64,000 nucleotides of DNA from Treponema sp. (GTDB taxonomy: Bacteria > Spirochaetota > Spirochaetia > Treponematales > Treponemataceae): the NCBI GenBank assembly GCA_016296575.1, contig JAEDJA010000009.1:1-64000 (forward strand), given 5' to 3'. This document shows, in pieces, positions 15,877 to 23,811 of the stretch (position 1 is the first letter of the stretch; the number at the start of each line of letters is the position of its first letter). The translations under genes were made by a program, and so were the position numbers. The notes beneath the pieces were generated by a model. The model ran no database searches and was not told where the DNA came from. It saw nothing but the letters and a program-made list of their open reading frames with translations.

Positions 15877-18840
15877 CTAAATTATACTTACGTGAGAGCC
15901 GGATTCTGTCTTTGAAAGGCGGATCTGACTTTTTATTTCTTCCTGGAAAGCCTCAACATGGGATATTATTCCCACAGTTTTATTTTCCTTCAGATTATTC
16001 AGGATAGGCATAACTTTTCGCCTTGTTTCTGCGTCCAGAGTACCAAAACCTTCATCAATAAAGATGGAATCAAGATTGTATGGAACTGAATCAGTTATGG
16101 CAAGGGCAAGACTTAGTGATGCCTGGAAACGTTCACCACCGGAAAGGGTTTTTATCTGCCGCTTTTCACCGTTGTGTGCGTCGGTAACCCAAAGGTCCAG
16201 AGAATTGTCTGAATTGGCACGACCGTAGGAATTGTCAGTGTTCTGCTGGAGAGTGTAACGTCCGTTTGAAAAATCGTGGAGACGCTGGCTTGCAAATTTA
16301 ACGATGGTGCTGTAATAAGAAGCAAGTGCCCAGGATTCAAGGGTGTTCCCATAGCAGAATTTGGAATTCAAGTATTCGTAAAGTGTGTACTCGTCTCGAA
16401 GTTTTCCAAGTTTTTTTTCAATATCCTCAAGCTGCTTGATTTTTGAATTCAGGTTTCCAAGCGTAAGATTGATTGTATCCTGCTCTGATGAAAGTGCCTT
16501 TAATTTTTTTGCCAGTTCATTCCTTTTTTCAGCAGTTTCAAGGATTTCTTTTTCAAGACTTTCTGATGTAGCTGTTTCTGAAATTCCTTCCAGTGTGGTT
16601 TTGCAGGCAAGAAGATTATCTTTGTGGGTCTGAATTTTTTCCTGATAGTCTTTCATGATCACCGGATCCAGTTCCATTTTCAAGAAGGTTTTTTCATTCT
16701 CGATGCCCTGCTGTTTTAGTTTTTCTTCAAAAAGTGCAGTTGCCTTTTCACTGGTTTTCCGTGCTTCATCAAGATTAGTTTTCTGCCCCTTAAGTTTTTC
16801 ATTTGCAGCGGCAAATTCTGTTTCGGCTGAAGTAATAAGAGTGGTAATGTCAGTTTTTTCATTTTCAGCAGCTTTAAGTGTTGATTCAAGTTTTTCTGCC
16901 AGTGCCAAAAGCTTATCTGAAGCTTCAGGTTTTTCACCCAGTTCCTTTTTGTAGGTTTCAAGAGAACCTTCCACCAGTGCAATTTTTCTTTGAGTGTCAG
17001 AAAGTGCATCCTTAATTTTTTCAAGCTCTTTTTCAATCTGACCATTCAAAGCTTTTGCTTCTGTCAGGCTCTTGTAAAGATCATCATTTTTCTTGATTTC
17101 GCCGTTGATAAATGAAAGCTTTTCCTCAATTTCGCTGACTGATCTTGCTTCTTTAATTGTTTCAAGGTTTTCCAGATAGCTGTCAAGGTTTCCTTTGTAT
17201 TTTGAAAGCTCTGAAACAAGACTGTCCCTTTCATTTCCCAGTTCCATAATTTCCTTTTCAAGATCCTTGATTATTTGTGTATAATTTATACTGTCGGTGC
17301 AGACAGCAGGATGTGGGTGGTCAGTTGAGCCGCACACAGGACATGGCATGTTTTCCTTTAAGCTGGATGCAATTTCGCAAGCTTTTTCCATAAGTCCCTG
17401 GAGCTCCTGACGTTTTGCATTTTCTTCACGAAGCTTTTTCTTTTCGTCAATCTGTTTTTCCAATGAATCAAGCTTTCCTTCCATCTGGAGAATCGCCTTA
17501 TTATACTGCTCCCTGGATGTAATGAGATTGTCTCGTTTTTTTGCATCAGAAAGTGCAGTTTCTTCTTCCTGTTTTTTATCTGTGAGCAGGGATTTTTCTT
17601 TCAGGAGACGGCTTTCTTCCTGTGCAAAAGAACTTCCTGTGGGAATGCATTTCTGATTGTCCAAAAGCCTTTCCATGGTTTTACTAATTTTTTCGTCAGA
17701 CAGCTCTTTTTCTTCGTAAAGTGTTTTCTGTTGGCGGATTAGCTTTTCATATTCCAAAGCTTTTTCTGCTTTGCCCCGGGCATCCTTAATTTCTCCAGAA
17801 AGATTTTTTATCTGCTCATCAAGCTCTGGAATAAGGTGACTTTTGCTGTCAGCTTCCTTCTTTTTTTCAGAAGCTTTTTCCATTTCTTCTGCTGCAGTTT
17901 CATGTTCTGATTTGCGTTTTTCAAGAAGTTCCAGTGCGTTTTCTTTGTTTCGGTAAGCTTCTCCTGCCTCCAGAGCTTTTTTACCAAGTGCCACCTTTTC
18001 TTCCATGGCATTGATTTCTTCTTTTTGGGCAAGTTCTTCATTTTGGATACGGAGAGTTTCATCTCGTTTAAGTGCATCCTTTTTACGGTTTTCAAGGATA
18101 GTAAGCTTTTCTGTCAGTTGTTGTAAGTCCCAGCTTCCCTTTTCCTGAAAAGATTTTAATCTGGCACTTTCTGATTCGGCTTCACCTTTTGATTTTTTCA
18201 GATTTGTAAGAGCTTCCCCTTCAGAAATTCCGTTAAACTGTTTGTCTAAGATTTCAATTTCCTTTTTTCGATCCCTGGTTTCTGATTTGATTCGTTCAGT
18301 AATGGCTGTAAATTTCTGAACATTGAAAATCTTTTTTAAGATTTCTGCTTTTTCTGTTGAAGTTGAATCAATGAATTTTTCAAACTGTCCCTGAGGAAGA
18401 AGTACAATCTGGGAAAAATCGTCGATGCTGTATTTAAGAATTTCAATTATTTTTTTGTTTGCATCACCTGTTTTGTCTGCAATTACAACTGGTTTTTTTC
18501 CTTTTTCAATTTTTTCTAAGAGAATTGTCTGGGTTTTAGGTTTTGAATATTTTTCAAGATAGCGGACAATCCTGTAGTCTGTTGAACCCACACCGAATAT
18601 AAAATCAACAAAAACATCTTGTTCCTGTTGGCGGTATTTTGAAGCAATTACTTCCGTGTTAAGTTCACCTCGAATTCCGCTGATCTTGCCGTAAAGTGCA
18701 TAGGTTATGCAGTCAAAAATAAATGTTTTTCCAGATCCAGTATCACCTGTAATAAGGAAAAGACGGTCCAGCTTTGTAAAATCAATGTCTTCACTTAAGA
18801 ATGGTCCGATGTTGCGAATTTTAATATGTTTTGGAAGCAT
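15877..18840 (-). CDS. sbcC: Exonuclease subunit SbcC (SMC-like ATPase, 987 aa)
   Basis: SbcC is the Rad50-like ATPase of the SbcCD nuclease that cuts hairpins and blocked DNA ends. The N-terminal Walker A GDTGSGKT (32-39) and the C-terminal signature LSGGERF (about 897) with Walker B SIFIDEGFGTLD (about 928) form the head. Between them lie two long coiled coils joined by a zinc hook, CPVC near residue 498. Length is normal. Its ATG overlaps the stop of sbcD (TAATG). A hairpin nuclease is notable next to so many palindromic elements. Confidence 0.95.
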   Translation of the reverse strand: MLPKHIKIRNIGPFLSEDIDFTKLDRLFLITGDTGSGKTFIFDCITYALYGKISGIRGELNTEVIASKYRQQEQDVFVDFIFGVGSTDYRIVRYLEKYSKPKTQTILLEKIEKGKKPVVIADKTGDANKKIIEILKYSIDDFSQIVLLPQGQFEKFIDSTSTEKAEILKKIFNVQKFTAITERIKSETRDRKKEIEILDKQFNGISEGEALTNLKKSKGEAESESARLKSFQEKGSWDLQQLTEKLTILENRKKDALKRDETLRIQNEELAQKEEINAMEEKVALGKKALEAGEAYRNKENALELLEKRKSEHETAAEEMEKASEKKKEADSKSHLIPELDEQIKNLSGEIKDARGKAEKALEYEKLIRQQKTLYEEKELSDEKISKTMERLLDNQKCIPTGSSFAQEESRLLKEKSLLTDKKQEEETALSDAKKRDNLITSREQYNKAILQMEGKLDSLEKQIDEKKKLREENAKRQELQGLMEKACEIASSLKENMPCPVCGSTDHPHPAVCTDSINYTQIIKDLEKEIMELGNERDSLVSELSKYKGNLDSYLENLETIKEARSVSEIEEKLSFINGEIKKNDDLYKSLTEAKALNGQIEKELEKIKDALSDTQRKIALVEGSLETYKKELGEKPEASDKLLALAEKLESTLKAAENEKTDITTLITSAETEFAAANEKLKGQKTNLDEARKTSEKATALFEEKLKQQGIENEKTFLKMELDPVIMKDYQEKIQTHKDNLLACKTTLEGISETATSESLEKEILETAEKRNELAKKLKALSSEQDTINLTLGNLNSKIKQLEDIEKKLGKLRDEYTLYEYLNSKFCYGNTLESWALASYYSTIVKFASQRLHDFSNGRYTLQQNTDNSYGRANSDNSLDLWVTDAHNGEKRQIKTLSGGERFQASLSLALAITDSVPYNLDSIFIDEGFGTLDAETRRKVMPILNNLKENKTVGIISHVEAFQEEIKSQIRLSKTESGSHVSII

Positions 18841-20072
18841 TAGTCTTCTCCTGTAAGTTCAAAATCGTCGGTTTCGGGATTTTCAATTTCTTTTGCAATA
18901 CTGATAAATAGGTCTTTTGCTTTTTTGTGAAGCTCCATGTCGGATATTTCGTCACCAAAGTTTTCCTTAAAGAAAGCATCAAAATACAGTGATGGATCTT
19001 TAAAGGTGGACTGACGGCTTTCTATAGCTTCAAGGGTTTCGTCCCGCCTGTTTTCAGAAGATTTTGGCCGGAAAGAAAGAGCCAGCGGAAACAGTTTTTT
19101 TAATTTTGGTATGGCGTTTGGTTCCAGTACTTCATCGGTGTAAATAAACTCAAGATAATTGTCTTTATGCTCATTTACAAAATCTTCATTGCTGGCAAGA
19201 TATTCAGAAATTTTTCCTTCAAGGCGTTCCACTTTGTGCGGCGGATTAATGCAGGCTTTTGTAATGACAGGTTCTTTTCCATTTTCAAGAATTACATCCA
19301 AAAAAAATGTGTCGTTGGAGCTGTCAAAATAGTAGGGGAGTGGAGAACCTGAGTACCAAACCCGGCCGGTCTTTCCACATTTCTGCAGCTTGTGGATGTG
19401 ACCAAGGGCAGTGTAATCAAAACTGTCAAAAAGAGACGAATCAACTTCATCAATTGTGCCCACGGAATTGTCATCGTAAGCTGATTTAATTGAGCCGAAG
19501 GTGGTAAGATGGGCAGAAAGGAGACTTAAACAGTCACTGTAATTTTTCTGATGAGCCTCTTTTATCTGACGGCAGGCTTCTTCAATCATTTCGCTTTGAC
19601 TGTGAATACGACCTTTTTCATCTCCTTCAAATTCAACGGGATTTACCTGACTTAAAAAAGGCAGCTGGTAAATGCACAGCTTTTCACCATCTTTTTTTAG
19701 GATTACCGGTTTTTTTATGGAACAGGATTCTGCCGAAAGATGAATATCAGCCATTTCAAGAAAGCTTTTGTTCAATCCAACACGAAGAGAATCGTGGTTT
19801 CCTTTAATCAAAAATAGATGGGTACCTTTGTTGTTTTCTGCAAAACGTACGTAGAAAGAATCCAGAAGATTCATTGCGGCGGCGGAAGGATTTGCTGTGT
19901 CGTAAATGTCCCCTGAAATTATAACTGCATCATAGGGCTTTCCAGCTGCTTTTTCTTTTGCAAGATGATCTAAAAGCTGATTCAAAAAAAATGACTGGTC
20001 CTCCAGAAGCTCATGTTCATATAGTACTTTCCCAAGATGCCAGTCGGCGGTGTGAAGAATGCGAAAACTCAA
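18840..20072 (-). CDS. sbcD: Exonuclease subunit SbcD (410 aa)
   Basis: SbcD is the Mre11-like metallophosphoesterase that carries the nuclease site of SbcCD. Its motifs are in order: HTADWHLGK, ISGDIYD, IKGNHDS, LSAHLT and LGHIHK, which bind two metal ions. The C-terminal part is the capping and SbcC-binding region. The gene lies 20 nt after the OmpA-family gene and overlaps sbcC, so the three form one minus-strand operon. Confidence 0.95.
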   Translation of the reverse strand: MSFRILHTADWHLGKVLYEHELLEDQSFFLNQLLDHLAKEKAAGKPYDAVIISGDIYDTANPSAAAMNLLDSFYVRFAENNKGTHLFLIKGNHDSLRVGLNKSFLEMADIHLSAESCSIKKPVILKKDGEKLCIYQLPFLSQVNPVEFEGDEKGRIHSQSEMIEEACRQIKEAHQKNYSDCLSLLSAHLTTFGSIKSAYDDNSVGTIDEVDSSLFDSFDYTALGHIHKLQKCGKTGRVWYSGSPLPYYFDSSNDTFFLDVILENGKEPVITKACINPPHKVERLEGKISEYLASNEDFVNEHKDNYLEFIYTDEVLEPNAIPKLKKLFPLALSFRPKSSENRRDETLEAIESRQSTFKDPSLYFDAFFKENFGDEISDMELHKKAKDLFISIAKEIENPETDDFELTGED

Positions 20073-20091
20073 AATGTCCCTCCCAAATATT

Positions 20092-21294
20092 TTATTCCAG
20101 AATGATGATTTCTACGCGGCGGTTTTTCTTGCGGCCTTCCTCTGTAGTGTTTGGTGCTACAGGTTCTCTAGATCCAAGGCCTTTGGTGAAAATGCGGTCT
20201 TTTGTGCGTACATTTTGATGCAGAAGATAATCTGCTACAGCGGTGGCTCGTTCCTCTGAAATAATCTGACGGTTTTTCTCGATGCCACGTTCTGCACAGT
20301 GACCGGTTATGAGAAGATCGTTTGGAAATCCTTTTAGAATTTCAGCGATTTTTTCAAGTTTAACTTTTTCGCTTTCCATGAGAATTGCTGAATCCGGCAT
20401 GAACTGAATATTCTCAATGCTGATGGAAAGTCCTTTTTCTGTCTGTTTTACGCTTACATCTTCCAGTTCAAGATCATCTACTGTTTCCTGAATCTTTTGA
20501 AGGGTTTCCTGTGTTGATGGAACGAATTCTGTAATCTGTGCTTCGGAATTTCCAACCATTATGTAAGAGTTTCCTGCATAATTCATGATTTCAATACGGA
20601 AATTGTCAGAATAATGATCGATAAAACCTTTTTCATTGTCCCACCAGATAATCTGGGTGCAATTTCCCTGGGTGTATTTTGGAAGATAAACATCGTTTAC
20701 TTTTTTGGCAGGAGATTCATAGTAAAAGCTGTACGAAACGGAAATTACCTGAAAAATACGGCCGTCAATTTCATCATCACGAAGGTATTTGTAGTTTGCA
20801 ATAAAAGGCACAAGATAAGGTTTTTCCAGATTGAAAGAGGATCTTAAATCTTCCGCTTCTATTCCTCGTCCGCTCCATGTATCACCGGGTTTTACTGCAT
20901 CAGTTGGAAAAACAGGCACATTTCGTACAGATGGAAGAAAAACAGAATTACCAATTTCCATCTCTCCTGTAGGGCGACGAATAAAAATACTTTCAGATTC
21001 TTCTCCCCAGGTCATTGCAGAATCTGAATCAGAAACTGAACCTTCCTGATTCACCATGTATCTTGCCAGAATACTTGCACTTCCGTCTTCGAAAACATGA
21101 GTTACACGGGCTGAGATACGGTTTCCAATAACTGCCCTGTGATTGAGTTTTCCGTCAAAATATACATCTTCGTAAACTTTGGAAACATAACTGCAGGCAT
21201 CATTCAGGTTGTGTTTGTAACGCAGAACTACACTTTCGGAAAAAAGAGCGGCTGCAGAAAAAAGCAGTCCAATGAAAATAAAGAATTTTCTCAT
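20092..21294 (-). CDS. OmpA-family outer-membrane / peptidoglycan-associated protein (400 aa)
   Basis: A signal peptide (MRKFFIFIGLLFSAAALFS) is followed by a region of about 270 residues that I do not recognise and then a C-terminal OmpA domain. The OmpA domain is shown by the LLITGHCAERGIEKNR segment and KGLGSREPVAPN...RKKNRRVEI, which bind peptidoglycan. It probably links the outer membrane or periplasm to the wall. The ATG at 21294 has no Shine-Dalgarno; a TGTTATATT extended -10 ends 6 nt before it, so the mRNA may be leaderless. sbcD and sbcC follow. Confidence 0.82.
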   Translation of the reverse strand: MRKFFIFIGLLFSAAALFSESVVLRYKHNLNDACSYVSKVYEDVYFDGKLNHRAVIGNRISARVTHVFEDGSASILARYMVNQEGSVSDSDSAMTWGEESESIFIRRPTGEMEIGNSVFLPSVRNVPVFPTDAVKPGDTWSGRGIEAEDLRSSFNLEKPYLVPFIANYKYLRDDEIDGRIFQVISVSYSFYYESPAKKVNDVYLPKYTQGNCTQIIWWDNEKGFIDHYSDNFRIEIMNYAGNSYIMVGNSEAQITEFVPSTQETLQKIQETVDDLELEDVSVKQTEKGLSISIENIQFMPDSAILMESEKVKLEKIAEILKGFPNDLLITGHCAERGIEKNRQIISEERATAVADYLLHQNVRTKDRIFTKGLGSREPVAPNTTEEGRKKNRRVEIIILE

Positions 21295-21300
21295 ATATAT

Positions 21301-21309
21301 AATATAACA
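21301..21309 (-). promoter_or_regulatory. Extended -10 abutting the ompA-family start (leaderless)
   Basis: TG-T-TATATT on the minus strand ends 6 nt before the ATG at 21294, placing transcription initiation on the start codon. No Shine-Dalgarno is present. Confidence 0.5.
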
Positions 21310-21329
21310 CAAAAGATGCGCAAAAAATT

Positions 21330-21429
21330 AAAAAAAAACCGGGTTACCTACGGCACACGCTCAACTTCATACCGCTGCTGGATTCCTCCTCTGACGGGGT
21401 TTTGAAGCGAGTCGTTGCATAGGACCCGG
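21330..21429 (-). terminator. Long imperfect hairpin with T-tract ending the tRNA operon
   Basis: The minus-strand transcript leaving tRNA-Ser(GGA) enters CCGGGT-CCTA...CTTCA, which can pair with TGAAG...TAGG-TAACCCGG. The hairpin is about 91 nt and is followed by a run of eight or more T. It is much longer than an ordinary intrinsic terminator. Confidence 0.6.
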
Positions 21430-21434
21430 AATAT

Positions 21435-21520
21435 CGGAAAGATGGGGATTCGAACCCCAGGTGCCTTGTGGGCACGCGCCCCTTCCAAGGGCGTACCTTA
21501 AACCGCTCGGACATCTTTCC
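21435..21520 (-). tRNA. tRNA-Ser(GGA)
   Basis: Acceptor arms GGAAAGA/TCTTTCC, a long variable arm typical of class II tRNAs, and a T-arm GGGGTTCGAATCCCC are visible. The anticodon loop TTGGAAG gives GGA, reading UCC/UCU. The 3' CCA is not encoded. It is the last of four tandem minus-strand tRNA genes. Confidence 0.95.
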
Positions 21521-21586
21521 AAAGTATGTCACTATTATATAGGTTTTTTGAACAAAAAAAAAGTACCTGAAACCAGATACTTTCTA

Positions 21587-21661
21587 TGAGACTAACACGA
21601 TTCGAACGTGCGACCTCCACCTCCGCAGGGTGGCGCTCTAATCCAGCTGAGCTATAGTCTC
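21587..21661 (-). tRNA. tRNA-Arg(GCG)
   Basis: Acceptor arms GAGACTA/TAGTCTC, T-arm with GTTCGAATC and anticodon stem CCACC/GGTGG enclose the loop CTGCGGA, giving anticodon GCG. The D-loop AGCTGGATTAG has A20, an arginine identity base. Bacteria usually read CGU/CGC with ACG converted to ICG, so a GCG anticodon is unusual. Confidence 0.92.
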
Positions 21662-21692
21662 AGATTTTCACCCTAATATAAAAAGTGGCGAA

Positions 21693-21777
21693 CGGAGAAG
21701 ACAGGAGTCGAACCTGCTAGGCGCTTGCGCAACCGACAGATTAGCAATCTGTTGCCTTACCGTTCGGCCACTTCTCC
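21693..21777 (-). tRNA. tRNA-Ser(GCT)
   Basis: Acceptor arms GGAGAAG/CTTCTCC, a long variable arm and T-arm AGGTTCGACTCCT are present. The anticodon stem ACAGA/TCTGT encloses TTGCTAA, giving GCT, reading AGC/AGU. Confidence 0.95.
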
Positions 21778-21784
21778 AAAGAGA

Positions 21785-21870
21785 CGGAGCGGGAGGGATT
21801 CGAACCCCCGTATTCTTGCGAATAAACGGTTTTCAAGACCGCCCCAGTACGACCGCTTTGGTACCGCTCC
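21785..21870 (-). tRNA. tRNA-Ser(TGA)
   Basis: Acceptor arms GGAGCGG/CCGCTCC, a long variable arm and T-arm GGGGTTCGAATCCCT are present. The anticodon loop CTTGAAA gives TGA, reading UCA and wobble codons. It is the first gene of the cluster, 14 nt after a good promoter -10 box. Confidence 0.95.
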
Positions 21871-21883
21871 ATTTGGTTTTAAT

Positions 21884-21912
21884 ACAATACAAAATATACA
21901 AATATTTGTCAA
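21884..21912 (-). promoter_or_regulatory. Sigma-70 promoter of the tRNA operon
   Basis: On the minus strand, TTGACA (21907-21912) and TATTGT (21884-21889) are separated by exactly 17 bp. The start site would lie a few bases before tRNA-Ser(TGA). Confidence 0.7.
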
Positions 21913-22026
21913 CAGATAAAATGCGGTTTTTTCAAAATTTGATTTTTTTATGTGATTTCTTTATAATTGCTATTATTACTTTAGCGTTATTAAAGTTTAT
22001 AGATTTAACAAATCAAGGAGTCAGTT

Positions 22027-23172
22027 ATGAAAAAACTGAGTATTGTACTTGCTGTAGCAGCTCTTGCTATGGCTCTGACATCTTGTGGCGGAGAGAAAAA
22101 AGCCTCAGATGAAATCAAAATTGGTGGTGTATTCCCTCTTTCTGGTGGAGTAGCCGTTTATGGTGTTGAATGTAAAAAGGGTGTTGATCTTGCTATTGAA
22201 GAAATCAATGCTGCTGGTGGTATCAACGGTAAAAAAATCGTTCTGGTAAGCGAAGATGATGAAGGAAATCCTGATAAAGCTGTAAATGCCTTCAAAAAAC
22301 TTACAACAAAAGACGGTGTAAAGCTTATAATCGGTTCTTTGACATCAGGATGTACAAAAGCTTTTACAACTCTTTCACAGGCCAGCAAAGTTATCCAGAT
22401 AGCTCCAGCTGCAACAGCTCCAGAGATTACTGATGCCGGTAACTATGTATTCCGTGCATGTTTCATTGACCCATTCCAGGGAACTGTAGGTGGTAAATTT
22501 GCTGCTACAGAACTTAACTGCAAAAAAGCAGCTATTATCTACGATATCGGAAACGATTACTCAGTAGGTCTTACAGAAAACTTTGAAGCTTCTTTCAAAG
22601 CAAACGGTGGATCAATTGTTGCAAAAGAATCTTATGCAACAGGTGATAAAGACTTCAATGCTCAGCTTACAAAAATCAAAAATGCAAATCCAGATGTAGT
22701 TTATCTTCCAGATTACTACGGAACAGTTGCTTTGATTGCAAAACAGCTTCGTGCTCAGGGTATCAACACTCCAATCGTTGGTGCTGACGGATGGGACGGA
22801 CTTACAGAAAATGCTGGTGATGAAGTATTGAACGGATTCTACTCTAACCACTACGCTGCTGACTCAACAGAACCAGCTGTAGCTAAATTTGTAGGAAACT
22901 TCAAATCTAAATACGGTTCAGCTCCAAACTCATTTGCTGCTCTTGGTTACGACTGTGTATACCTTCTTAAAGATGCTATCCTTAAAGCTGGAACTTCAAC
23001 AGATGTTGCTGCTATCCGTGACGCATTGGAAAAATCAAACGGTGATTACGTAACTGGTCACCTTACATTCAACGAAAAACGCAACCCAATTAAATCAGCA
23101 GTAATGCTGGAACTGGTTCGCAACAACGCTGGTAACCTTACAACAGTATATAAATCAACTGTTAATCCATAA
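22027..23172 (+). CDS. livJ: Branched-chain amino acid ABC transporter substrate-binding lipoprotein (381 aa)
   Basis: This is the periplasmic receptor of a Liv-type importer. A lipoprotein signal peptide with lipobox LTSC (Cys 20) is followed by the family start IKIGGVFPLSGGVAVYG, a GLIIGSLTSGCT-like loop, and AQLTKIKNANPDVVYLP. The length is typical. AAGGAGT is 6 nt before the ATG. The matching permease and ATPase genes livHMGF lie 12 kb away on the same strand (35276-38730). It is followed by three structured tandem repeats that probably form its 3' UTR. Confidence 0.92.
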   Translation: MKKLSIVLAVAALAMALTSCGGEKKASDEIKIGGVFPLSGGVAVYGVECKKGVDLAIEEINAAGGINGKKIVLVSEDDEGNPDKAVNAFKKLTTKDGVKLIIGSLTSGCTKAFTTLSQASKVIQIAPAATAPEITDAGNYVFRACFIDPFQGTVGGKFAATELNCKKAAIIYDIGNDYSVGLTENFEASFKANGGSIVAKESYATGDKDFNAQLTKIKNANPDVVYLPDYYGTVALIAKQLRAQGINTPIVGADGWDGLTENAGDEVLNGFYSNHYAADSTEPAVAKFVGNFKSKYGSAPNSFAALGYDCVYLLKDAILKAGTSTDVAAIRDALEKSNGDYVTGHLTFNEKRNPIKSAVMLELVRNNAGNLTTVYKSTVNP

Positions 23173-23179
23173 TAAAACA

Positions 23180-23737
23180 GGCATCTCTTTATGGGATGCC
23201 AAATTAAACTTAAGCGCGTATATGCTCTCACCGGGAACCGTGCCAGTAGTGCCATTGAGAGCTTAACGGACATACCACTGGCCTCCCCGAAGGGTCTTGT
23301 TGTCCTACTCTCAGCGCACCACTGTCACGAACCCCGACTACGCATATACGGAACTGTATTTTAGAGGCATCTCTTTATGGGATGCCAAATTAAACTTAAG
23401 CGCGTATATGCTCTCGCCGGGAACCGTGCCAGTAGTGCTATTGAGAGCTTAACGGACATACCACTGGCCTCCCCGAAGGGTCTTGTTGTCCTACTCTCAG
23501 CGCACCACTGTCACGAACCCCGACTACGCATATACGGAACTGTATTTTAGAGGCATCTCTTTATGGGATGCCAAATTAAACTTAAGCGCGTATATGCTCT
23601 CGCCGGGAACCGTGCCAGTAGTGCTATTGAGAGCTTAACGGACATACCACTGGCCTCCCCGAAGGGTCTTGTTGTCCTACTCTCAGCGCACCACTGTCAC
23701 GAACCCCGACTACGCATATACGGAACTGTATTTTAAA
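23180..23737 (+). repeat. Three tandem 186-bp structured units in the livJ 3' region
   Basis: Units run 23180-23365, 23366-23551 and 23552-23737. Units 2 and 3 are identical and unit 1 differs at two positions. Each unit opens with the hairpin GGCATC...GATGCC, then folds as a long rod: GTATATGC/GCATATAC, CGGG-AAC-CGTG against CACG-AAC-CCCG, CAGTAGTGC/GCACCACTG, GAGAG/CTCTC and GGACA/TGTCC. No open reading frame explains it. A diverged single copy is at 33410-33588. It could be a structured RNA or a non-autonomous mobile repeat. Confidence 0.85.
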
Positions 23738-23770
23738 GGCATCCCATAAACGGATGCCATTTTTTTTTAC
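23738..23770 (+). terminator. Intrinsic terminator closing the livJ repeat region
   Basis: GGCATCC and GGATGCC form a 7-bp stem around CATAAAC, followed after one base by nine T. The 5' arm is also the right terminal inverted repeat (GGCATCCCATAAA) of the tandem element, pairing with TTTATGGGATGCC at its left end. Confidence 0.8.
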
Positions 23771-23795
23771 TATAGTAGAGTGTTTTTACGTTTTC

Positions 23796-23804
23796 TGCTA
23801 CAAT
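23796..23804 (+). promoter_or_regulatory. Extended -10 next to the purH-like start (leaderless)
   Basis: TG-C-TACAAT ends 7 nt before the ATG at 23812. No Shine-Dalgarno is positioned for that ATG, so the transcript probably begins at the start codon. Confidence 0.45.
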
Positions 23805-23811
23805 GCAGGAT

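Noticed and set aside
16716..18095. Lys- and Leu-rich frames on the same strand within sbcC
   Set aside because: They are alternative-frame reads of the SbcC coiled coil, whose zinc hook and ATPase motifs run uninterrupted in the main frame.
23180..23737. The tandem units as an IS element, tRNA-like array or rRNA fragment
   Set aside because: No transposase frame, no tRNA cloverleaf and no rRNA signature are visible. The AACCCCG words only superficially resemble a T-arm.
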